Shown in pieces: positions 57,043-64,000 of a stretch of DNA of 64,000 bases (positions within the stretch are counted from its first letter, which is position 1; every line of letters begins with the position of its first letter). This DNA is from SSF14 sp037045585 (GTDB lineage: Bacteria; Actinomycetota; Acidimicrobiia; Acidimicrobiales; Microtrichaceae), in NCBI GenBank assembly GCA_037045585.1, contig JBAOIR010000004.1, positions 141,036 through 205,035 on the forward strand. Direction: 5' to 3'. A program made the translations under genes and the position numbers. Below the pieces are notes generated by a model, which ran no database searches, was not told the origin of the DNA, and was given only the letters and a program-made list of their open reading frames with translations.

Positions 57043-58638
57043 TCAGGTGCCCTGCAGCGTCAGCCCGGCGTGTTCGCGCATCGGGTGGAACTGGATCTTG
57101 GGGTAGCGTTCCTGCGTCAGTTCGAGGTCGTAGCGCGAGGACATCAGGTAGGCGTGGGTGTCGGCGGCGTCGAGCGCCAGGCGCGAGCCGTTGGCGTTCA
57201 TGAAGCGGCGCAGTTCCGTCTCGTCGTCGCAGCTGATCCAGCGCGCGCCGGCGAAGTTGGCCGGCGACAGGCGCACATCGACGCCGTATTCGGTCTTCAG
57301 GCGGTGCTGGACGACCTCGAACTGCAGCTGGCCGACGGCGCCGAGCAGCATCAGGCTGCCGGCCAGCGGCTTGAACACCTGGATGGCGCCTTCCTCGCCC
57401 AGCTCCTGCAGGCCCTTGGCGAGCTGCTTGCTCTTCATCGGGTCGGCGAGCTCGACGGTGCGGAACATCTCGGGCGCGAAGAAGGGCAGGCCGGTGTATT
57501 GCAGCAGTTCGCCGCCGGTGACCGTGTCGCCGAGCTGCAGGCCGCCGTGGGTGATGATGCCGATGATGTCGCCGGCATAAGCTTCCTCGACGCGGTCGCG
57601 CCGTTGCGACAGGAAGGTGACGACGCCGGTCGGCCGCAGCTCCTTGCCGGTGCGGCGCACCTTCAGGCGCATGCCGCGCTCGAACCTGCCCGAGCAGACG
57701 CGCACGAAAGCGATGCGGTCGCGGTGCGCCGGGTCCATGTTGGCCTGGATTTTGAAGACGACGCCGGAAAACTCGTCCTCCTCCGGAAGCACTTCACGCG
57801 GCGCCGTGCCTGGCGCGGCGCCGGGGCGGGGCGCGAGGTCAACCAGCGCGTCGAGCACTTCGCGCACGCCGAAGTTGTTGATCGCCGAACCGAAGAACAC
57901 CGGCGTCTGGTGCGCGGCGAGGAAATCGGCGCGGCCGAAGGGGTGGCCGGCATGGCGCACCAGGTCGATCTCGTGGTGGGCCGTCGTCCACTCGGCGCCG
58001 AAGCGCGCCGCCAGGACTGACGCGTCGGCCACGATTTCGTCCTCGTCGCTTTTCCGGTCCTCGCCGGGACGGAAGACGCGCATGCGGTCGGTGCGCAGGT
58101 CGTAGATGCCGTGGAAGTTCTTGCCCTGGCCGACCGGCCAGGTCAGCGGCGCGCAGGGCATGCCCAGGGTGCGTTCGATCTCGTCGAGCAGGTCGAGCGG
58201 ATCGCGCACCTCGCGGTCGAGCTTGTTGATGAACGTGAGGATGGGCGTGTTGCGGGCGCGGCAGACCTCGATCAGCCGCAGCGTCTGCGCTTCCACGCCA
58301 TTGGCGGCGTCGATCACCATCAGCGCCGCATCCACGGCCGTGAGCACGCGGTAGGTGTCCTCGGAAAAGTCCTGGTGGCCGGGGGTGTCGAGCAGGTTGA
58401 TGACGCAGTCGCGGTACTCCATCTGCATGACCGAGCTGGCCACCGAAATGCCGCGCTGCTTCTCGATCTCCATCCAGTCGGAAGTTGCGTGGCGGCTGGC
58501 CTTGCGCGCCTTCACCGAACCGGCGATCTGAATGGCGCCGGCGAACAGCAGCAGTTTTTCCGTCAGCGTGGTCTTGCCCGCGTCGGGGTGGGAAATGATG
58601 GCGAACGTGCGCCGGCGGACCTCGCTGACCAGGAACAT
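57043..58638 (-). CDS. prfC: Peptide chain release factor 3
   Basis: This GTPase recycles RF1/RF2. It reads RRRTFAIISHPDAGKTTLTEKLL (Walker A), the switch region WMEIEKQRGISVASSVMQM, DTPGHQDFSEDTYR, and NKLDR as the guanine motif. The later domains contain RFERGMRLKVRRTGKE and SLMLLGAVGQLQFEVVQ. From ATG 58,638 it has 531 residues, the usual length. The first few codons are shared with the upstream Fic gene at a join, so the exact N-terminus is uncertain. Confidence 0.93.
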   Translation of the reverse strand: MFLVSEVRRRTFAIISHPDAGKTTLTEKLLLFAGAIQIAGSVKARKASRHATSDWMEIEKQRGISVASSVMQMEYRDCVINLLDTPGHQDFSEDTYRVLTAVDAALMVIDAANGVEAQTLRLIEVCRARNTPILTFINKLDREVRDPLDLLDEIERTLGMPCAPLTWPVGQGKNFHGIYDLRTDRMRVFRPGEDRKSDEDEIVADASVLAARFGAEWTTAHHEIDLVRHAGHPFGRADFLAAHQTPVFFGSAINNFGVREVLDALVDLAPRPGAAPGTAPREVLPEEDEFSGVVFKIQANMDPAHRDRIAFVRVCSGRFERGMRLKVRRTGKELRPTGVVTFLSQRRDRVEEAYAGDIIGIITHGGLQLGDTVTGGELLQYTGLPFFAPEMFRTVELADPMKSKQLAKGLQELGEEGAIQVFKPLAGSLMLLGAVGQLQFEVVQHRLKTEYGVDVRLSPANFAGARWISCDDETELRRFMNANGSRLALDAADTHAYLMSSRYDLELTQERYPKIQFHPMREHAGLTLQGT

Positions 58639-58641
58639 CAT
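58619..58641. other. Probable assembly join 4 (prfC / Fic) at a shared sequence
   Basis: On the minus strand the Fic protein reads MMFLVSEV, after which HPFxxGNGR is expected. PrfC begins with the near-identical FLVSEV followed by RRRTFAII. The change of gene falls inside this common stretch of about 18 bases, as expected for a k-mer misjoin. Confidence 0.75.
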
Positions 58642-59789
58642 GAAGACGGCCCGTGCGAAGGGACTGGCCAGCCCGGCGCCCTCCTCGAAGCCGCGCAGCA
58701 GCGTGCCCTCGACGAGGTCCGGTGCGACGAAAGACGTGGACCCTGCCATGTTGGGCTGCTGTTTGAAGGTGCCGGGACGCTTGTCCGCTCGCGCCCCGAG
58801 CAGAACAGCGTGCCGCGCCTGCAGGAGCTTCGAGCGAGCTCGGTTCCGGACTGCGGTGTGCGGCGCATCTCGTCGGCGTCGGCGGTGATGCGGTAGGTGC
58901 CCAGGACGTCATGGGCGTCCAGCGGTCGCTGCGCGGGAACGGCCTGCTTCAAGACGATGTCGGCGGCCTCGTCCAGGGTGAACTCGGTGCCTTCGATGTA
59001 GTTGGAGAAGTAGGCCTCGTAGAACGGGAGCAGCGCCCGCCGACCCTGATCGGCCGGCAGCAGCGGCAGGACGTCTGGAGCGACGGCCCCCAGCGACCTG
59101 GCCAGGCGCGCGAACGCCTCGATCCGGTCCTGGTCGTACGGCTGACCCTTCGCACGTGCCCGCAGTGCAGGCGAGGCCAGGGGGGAGGCCTCGTGCGTGG
59201 CCAGCGCGGCACCATCACTTCGAGTGCAGCGAGTTCCTTCTCGCGCTGCAGCGCCGGCGCCAGTTGTCGGGCCTGGTCCCGCAGGCGGTTGACGCCCTCC
59301 ACCCCGCGGCTCGCGAGCAGCGCGTCGACCCACTCCTCGACCTCCACCCGGGTCAGCGTGCGCCGCGTGCCGGCTGCCGTGCGTCGGCTCGGCGTCAGGT
59401 TCTCCAGCAGGCTACGAGCCTCGCCCGCGATGTGGATCCCGTCGGGCAGGGACATGTCGCCCGGCAGCGCGGGCGCACCTGGGCGAGGGAAGACGGTGAT
59501 GCCGGGAAGCACCAGTGGCCGGGCGCGATCGGCGACGACGTACAGGGTGCCGTCCCGGCCCAGCCCGCCGTCGCGGGCCGAGCGGTCGACGATCACGGCA
59601 CCGGGCATCACGTGGGCGACGATCCGCCACAGGTACCGGCGTGCGAGTGCCTCCGGCGGAGTCACCCACCTCGCCGGAATAGATGCCGGGCGCGATGCGC
59701 ACGAGGCGCCCCTGCGCCCGCGCCCGTGACAGGATCCGGCGGTCGACCTCGCTGGCGAACACGAGGTCGGGGAAATGCTGTGGCGCCAT
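58619..59789 (-). CDS. AbiEi-Fic fusion protein, cut before the Fic motif (frameshifts)
   Basis: The start (MAPQHFPDLVFASEVDRRIL, then RLVRIAPGIYSGE) is the winged-helix of AbiEi-type antitoxins. The AbiEi C-terminal domain follows (VTPPEALARRYLWRIVAHVM, then LTRVEVEEWVDALLASRGV). From about 59,215 a Fic-family N-terminal region begins (FYEAYFSNYIEGTEF with the helix that precedes Fic domains, DAHDVLGTYR, ARHAVLLGARADKRPG, AGSTSFVAPDLVEGTLL). Frames change near 59,660, 59,215 and 58,835. The gene is lost at MMFLVSEV, immediately before the catalytic HPFxxGNGR. Fic enzymes AMPylate target proteins; the AbiEi part may autoregulate. Confidence 0.78.
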
Positions 59790-59809
59790 CGGCCCTCCCT
59801 TCGGCTACG

Positions 59810-59847
59810 TGCGACAAATCGTGACCTAGTGAATACAGATGCGACAA
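59810..59847. promoter_or_regulatory. Direct repeats upstream of AbiEi-Fic
   Basis: TGCGACAA occurs at 59,810-59,817 and 59,840-59,847, 30 bases apart, just before the AbiEi-Fic start. The spacing of about three helical turns would suit an autoregulating winged-helix protein. This is inference from position and repeat only. Confidence 0.4.
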
Positions 59848-60167
59848 TACTCGTCGATTCAGCGATCTCGACGCGCGACATTGCGATGGCTAACGTGCGG
59901 CTGCAGTGACATTACGTCGCTTAGCGGCAGCATCAGGATTGCGGAGGCCGCCCTCCACGGATCGCCGCAGTTGAGGAAGTCGGGGTCGGTGCCACGGGCA
60001 AGCTGGCTAGCGGCGGGCGGTGCCACCCTCGATAACCCCACCACGGTCCTGGCGCCCGCCCCTTCGTGAGCCCCCGGGCTGCGGGTTCCCGCCCGGACGG
60101 AGCTGCGGGCTTCCCTGAGCCCTTGGACCTGGGTGGCTTCCCTCCTGGCGCGAACTGCGGGTTCTCC

Positions 60168-60205
60168 TGAGCCCTTCAGGGGGTCTGTGACGACTGAAGG
60201 GCTCA
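60168..60205. repeat. 12-bp perfect inverted repeat (hairpin)
   Basis: TGAGCCCTTCAG and CTGAAGGGCTCA surround a 14-base loop. It lies beyond the end of the DUF2071 gene and could be its terminator or the end of a mobile element. Confidence 0.6.
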
Positions 60206-60239
60206 CAGAAACGCGCGGTTCGCGATGGTGGGCTGTCTG

Positions 60240-60889
60240 TGGGCAGTCAAAGGAGCAGGTGATCCCGCGACTGGCCGCGAACGGTGCCTCCTGCAATTCC
60301 CACGGCTCGTGGACGTTGGGGAACCACACGGTCCGGCCGAAGCGTTCGGTGTGCAGCCCCCAGCGTGCGGTGAGGAATACCGCCAGGTCGTCGGGTTCGT
60401 CGATCCTCGGGCCGACCTCGACGCTGATCTCGCTGCGAAGTCCGCGATCGGGCCAGCGCCGGCGGGTGGTCCAGGTGCGCCGCGAGCCGGAGACCGAGGC
60501 GGTCTGTCGGGACCACGTGTAGGGCAGGCCGACGGTCGTGCGCGCGGCCAGCGCGATCGCCAGTCGGCTCGTCTCCAGGCTGGCGAACACCACCCCGTGG
60601 CGCCCCTGGTCGTCGACTGAATAGAGCCGCACGTTGGTCTCGAGGAAGTCCCCGAAGTACGGCACGGTGGGGCTGCCGAAGAAGTTCGCGCCGCGCAGTT
60701 CGAAGGGCACCAGCGCGACGAACGTGTCGCCGTCGAAGGTGTCGGGCCGCGTCCCGGGGGGCATCAGCGGTGCGACGACGTCGGGGGGCAGCCGCCAGTG
60801 CAGGAAGGCCAGATCGCGCCAGTCGTGTTCGAAGATCACCCGGCCGCGCAGGGGTGGGGGGATCGATGGAAGTCCGCGGGGAGGGCCAT
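60240..60889 (-). CDS. DUF2071 (YqjF-like) protein, damaged at both ends
   Basis: The core reads RVIFEHDWRDLAFLHWRLPP, RPDTFDGDTFVALVPFELR, GSPTVPYFGDFLETNVRLY and GVVFASLETSRLAIALAART. GLPYTWSR and GRTVWFPNVHEPWELQEA follow, the full DUF2071 pattern. The likely ATG (60,889) needs one frame change to reach the core, and another occurs near 60,285. The expected C-terminal segment is absent. The function is unknown; YqjF relatives are acetoacetate-decarboxylase-like folds. Confidence 0.75.
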
Positions 60890-60959
60890 GTTCAGGCGGC
60901 GGGGGCCGGGGCCGCAGGTGCCCATGCTGACGGTGCCACGAACGGCGCCGACCCAGCGC

Positions 60960-61349
60960 TGTATCCGCACCCGGCCCTGCCGCCGCCGCAGGTCGGGCAG
61001 CCGGCACGCGGGCGTGGACCCGGGAGCCGGAAGCGATTTGCCGCCACGAGTCGATACGCGGCATTCATGAATGATCCCGGGCAGCTGCGTCAACCTCCCG
61101 ACGACCGGCCAGGGCGCTGACCCACACCGCAACGCCGCGGCCACCGCCCGGCCCCGCGTCAGCGGCACATCCCGGTGCGGCGAACCATTGGATCGACTCC
61201 TGGCAGGCCCACTCACTCACGCCCAGCGTAGCCAGATCGGCCTGTTGCCAGGGCGATGATCTTTGGGCCCTGGGCGCGGACGTGAGCAGCTCGTTCACGC
61301 TGGCGGTGCAGAAGGCGCAGTCACCGTCGAACAGCAGAACCGGGTACAT
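60960..61349 (-). CDS. DCC-family thiol-disulfide oxidoreductase-like protein (DUF393), frameshifted
   Basis: Starts ATG 61,349 with MYPVLLFDGDCAFCTASVNE, the DxxCxxC-type motif of the DCC family, then QADLATLGVSEWACQESIQW. Later pieces (RGRAVAAALRCGSAPWPVVG, LPGSTPACRLPD-like end) lie in another frame after changes near 61,170 and 61,070. The 3' end is approximate. These small proteins have a thioredoxin-like fold and unknown role. It is on the same strand as the DUF2071 gene. Confidence 0.65.
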
Positions 61350-61802
61350 GCCCGCGACGGTACGCGGTGGCTGGGGCACCCGCCAGATGTCGCCGTCGCC
61401 ACCCGCGGTTCGGCGGAAGGGCGGTGTTTGACCGACGGTTCGACGGAAAGGGCTGGTGGGTGACCGAGCCGGGGCCACAATGTGGACCAGATGCCGCATT
61501 TGCCTGACCAATGGGACGTGGGCACCTCGCCTCGCGGGGTGAACTGCGGTTTTGTGCGAGCCCTCTTCAGCACTTCTCGGGCCGACGTTGGATGTCGCTG
61601 CCCCCCCACATCCGGTGCCGCAGCGCATGGGTCAGCAGTGATCGGGTACCCAGTCGGTTCCGTACGATGCAGCAATCCAGCGGCCGGGTACTTCATGCAC
61701 TTGTACCGCCGGTAATGGTGCACCGATATAGTGATGGATCGTGGGGGTAGTGGCGGATGGGAAGGCAAAACGGCATGGTGAGCACGATTACGGGGGGGGC
61801 CC
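61350..61802. other. Gene-poor region upstream of the CapD-like gene
   Basis: No gene is recognised. A 14-16 base sequence repeats near 61,409 and 61,436 (CGGTTCGGCGGAAGGG / CGGTTCGACGGAAAGG). The region may hold the promoter of the CapD-like gene or another join. Confidence 0.35.
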
Positions 61803-63584
61803 GTGAATAGTTCGTTGACTCGCCGATCCCTCCAAGCACTTTTCGACTTCACCTGTTGGACCTTGGCTGCGCCATTGGCGGCACCCGCCCTGAGGTTTGA
61901 CTTCGCGCCCGCCAGGAGCTTACTGATCAGTGCGCTGGCAGTTGGCGCTGTCATGGGAGTCTTCCAGATCATCGCTGGATGGGCCCTGCACCTCTATCGA
62001 GGCCGCTACAAGTTCGGATCGTTCGACGAGGTTCGTGGGGTGGTGGTGTCAGTTGCGCTCGTGGCGGGTTCCACGACCTTGGCCCTCCTTCTCGTAGGGG
62101 ATGGCAGCATCCCGCGCTCAACGCCTGTTATGGCTTCTGGAATCGCTTTGGCGTCGATGCTGGCGGGCCGGTTCCTTGTGCGCTAGTGGCGTGAATCGCA
62201 GCCGTGCCACCCACGAGGGCAAGGCGACTATCGTCTTAGGCGCGGGAGAAGCAGGCGACTAACTCGTCAAGGCCATGCTTCTCGATGCCCGCGCCGACTA
62301 CGACCCGGTGGCGATCCTTGATGACGATCGATTCAAAAAGCGTCGCCTCCGCCTCAGCGGAGTGCCGGTGCAGTGGCACCACCGCGGACCTCTTGAAAGT
62401 CGCCCAGCAGACCGGCGCGACGATCCTCGTCGTTGCGATCACTCAAGTCGACTCGGCAAGTCGCTCGAGTGGGACCGTGAGGCGAGTGCCGCCGGCATGA
62501 CGGCATGCCGAGTCATCCCGAGCACTAAGGATATCGTCGGTGGTGCGGTCAAGCTCGGCGACATCTCGGAGGTGACCGAGGAGGACCTGCTTGGACGCCG
62601 GCCGATCCAGACGGACGAGTCCGGCATTGGCCACATGCTGACCGGACGCCGAGTTCTGATCACCGGCGCGGGTGGCTCTATTGGGTCGGAACTGCCCGTC
62701 AGGTTCACCGCTACGGTCCGGCCTACCTCGGACTTCTCGACCGAGATGAATCTGCGCTGCACGCCGTGCAGATGAGCATTCATGGCCGCGCCCTGCTTGA
62801 TAGTGACGACATCATTCTGGCCGATATCCGCGACCTGGAGCGCCTGGACGGTGCTTGAGTACGTTCGCCCCGAGGTGGTTATCCATGCCGTCGCCCTCAA
62901 GCATATGCCGTTGTTTGAGCGGGCCCCGGACGAGGCGTTCAAGACGAACGTGCTGGGGACGAGGAACATGCTGCTGGCGGCCGGCGCGGGAAGGCGACGT
63001 GCAGGTGTTCGTGAACATCTCCACGGACAAGGCCGCCGACCCCGAGAATGTGTTGGGCTACTCGAAGAAGGCGACGGAGCGGCTCACAGCTGGCATGGCG
63101 GCCCCGCACGGCGGCCGCTACTTCGTCCGTCCGGTTCGGCAACGTGCTCGGGTCTCGTGGCTCGGTGTTGACCGCATTCCGGGCGCAGATCGCCAGTGGC
63201 GGGCCAGTGACCGTGACCGACCCGGAGGTGACGCGTTTCTTCATGACAATTCCCGAGGCGGTGCATCTGGTGCTGCAGGCGGCCTCGATCGGGGAGGACT
63301 CCGAGACGCTGATTCTCGACATGGGTGAGCCGGTGCGGATCGCAGATGTTGCCCAGCACATGATCGAGAAGTCGGGGCGTGACATCAAGATCGTCTACAC
63401 GGGGCTGCGGCCTGGCGAGAAGATGCACGAGGACTTGATTGGCGCGGATGAGGTGGACGAGCGGCCGAAACACCCGCTGATCACCCACGTTCGGGTAAAG
63501 CCCTTGGGGGGGGACGGGATCCGCGTTGCGGCGGCAACATCGACAGAGGAAGCCAGGATTGAGCTGATCCGACTGAGCAACTGA
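61803..63584 (+). CDS. CapD/WbpM-type membrane nucleotide-sugar 4,6-dehydratase (many frameshifts)
   Basis: The first 127 residues hold four membrane helices. A CoA-binding-like fold follows (ATIVLGAGEAGD, PVAILDDDRFKKRRLRLSGVPV), then CRVIPSTKDIVGGAVKLGDI. The SDR domain has LTGRRVLITGAGGSIGSEL, VIHAVALKHMPLFE, FVNISTDKAADPENVLGYSK in place of YxxxK-like motifs, VRFGNVLGSRGSV and LRPGEKMHEDLI. At least seven single-base shifts occur. The last frame ends TGA 63,582-63,584. Such enzymes make UDP-2-acetamido-4-keto-sugars for surface polysaccharide. Confidence 0.82.
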
Positions 63585-63737
63585 TCGAGTCCTGTTTGGC
63601 CTCCGACCCGAGGAAGTACCAACCGCTCGCGATCCGAGCCTCGCTTGATGGTGACCGTTGACTGGCGTTCGCGCTGGCGCGGGAGTGGGGTGGGCCCAAT
63701 ACCCTCACTTAGAGTTACATGGGTGTAAGTTGGGGGT

Positions 63738-64000
63738 ATGGGTAGAGTTGGGCAGAAGGTGATCCGTGAGGATGTGGGGTTTGGCGGATCGGATCGGGGT
63801 GGGGGTGTTGGCGAAGGCGTTTCCGCGGGCGACGGTGGAGGCGGTGATTGAGGCGGCGGGGGCGCGGGAGCAGCGGGTGCGGCTGTTGCCGGCGTGGGTG
63901 GTCCTCTATTACGTGTTGGCGTTGGCGTTGTTCATGGATATGGGTGGGGCGCGGGTGATGCGCAAGCTGGCCGGGACGATGGTGTGGGCCGGGCGTGGGG
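63738..64000 (+). mobile_element. IS4-type transposase, 5' part (runs off the window)
   Basis: ATG 63,738 opens the frame; one base slip near 63,780 leads into LADRIGVGVLAKAFPRATVE and then RVRLLPAWVVLYYVLALALF, GGARVMRKL. This is the N-terminal domain of IS4-family transposases common in actinobacteria. A small inverted repeat (TTACA TGGG TGTAA, 63,715-63,728) lies just upstream and may mark the element's left end. The catalytic DDE part is beyond base 64,000. Confidence 0.78.

Larger units (their letters stand above)
59790..60239. other. Intergenic or remnant region with repeats
   Basis: There is no convincing gene. It holds direct repeats near the AbiEi-Fic start and a run of related GAGCCC/GGGCTC and GCGGGTTC elements ending in a strong hairpin at 60,168-60,205. 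It may be a patchwork or contain a further join. Confidence 0.4.

Noticed and set aside
58619..59789. AbiEi and Fic pieces as a two-gene toxin-antitoxin pair
   Set aside because: The AbiEi part runs into the Fic part without a stop once one base slip is allowed, and similar single-chain proteins are known to me from actinobacteria.

Overview
The window looks like a mosaic of at least three bacterial genomes, not one natural locus. Bases 1-~23,775 read as a high-GC actinobacterium, probably class Acidimicrobiia. The evidence is a 33-residue bS22 ribosomal protein gene, the order glmU-prs-rplY-pth-mfd-mazG-eno-ftsB-DUF501-ppx, frequent GTG starts and stop/start overlaps. Bases ~23,780-~30,700 are also actinobacterial but full of single-base frameshifts. 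Bases ~30,700-~58,630 are betaproteobacterial, Rhodocyclales-like (DUF4390-ntrY-ntrX-trkA-trkH, hemE-priA, an IPTL-CTERM protein, yaeQ, prfC). Bases ~58,630-64,000 return to a third, error-rich actinobacterial sequence. At four points (about 23,775, 30,700, 49,265 and 58,630) a gene stops in mid-domain and an unrelated one begins. This is best explained by joins in a metagenomic assembly.

Region 1 (1-23.8 kb) starts with exopolysaccharide genes: a chain-length/BY-kinase-like protein with a degenerate P-loop, an undecaprenyl-phosphate sugar-1-phosphate transferase and an ExoA-like glycosyltransferase. A tRNA-Gln(UUG) follows. Next come housekeeping genes for nucleotide-sugar and PRPP synthesis (glmU-like, prs), translation (rplY, pth), transcription-coupled repair (mfd), a SurA/PrsA-like lipoprotein, mazG, a ureohydrolase, an ABC exporter pair, eno and ftsB. 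An aldehyde dehydrogenase behind a 19-bp TetR-type palindrome, an atypical SDR, a MobA-like/DUF501 fusion and ppx/gppA complete the region.

Region 2 (23.8-30.7 kb) holds a fused pabB-pabC facing folP (folate synthesis), a PIN-PhoH ATPase, a HIT protein, and HU followed by a separate Lys/Ala/Pro-repeat histone-H1-like protein. A TIGR03084-like protein and a PIG-L deacetylase follow. Most frames are broken in a way typical of sequencing error.

Region 3 (30.7-58.6 kb) carries an NtrY kinase and an NtrX-like regulator whose ATPase domain is degenerate, then the Trk potassium system. A TonB receptor/YfiR/hybrid-kinase group follows, then hemE and priA separated by an AT-rich stretch with a sigma70 promoter and three DnaA-box-like sites. 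An MFS transporter, a ROK kinase and MlaF come before a probable internal join. Beyond it are a truncated asmA, mscL, a metallo-beta-lactamase hydrolase, tpx, an IPTL-CTERM protein, an M48 lipoprotein, yaeQ, a flavodoxin-like protein, an HDOD protein and prfC.

Region 4 (58.6-64 kb) has an AbiEi-Fic fusion cut just before the Fic catalytic motif, a DUF2071 protein, a DCC-family protein, a frameshifted CapD/WbpM-type nucleotide-sugar dehydratase and the start of an IS4-type transposase running off the end. No CRISPR array, rRNA or complete prophage was seen. The best biological leads are the MobA-DUF501 fusion, the AbiEi-Fic fusion, the split HU/H1 pair, the degenerate NtrX and the DnaA-box region between hemE and priA.
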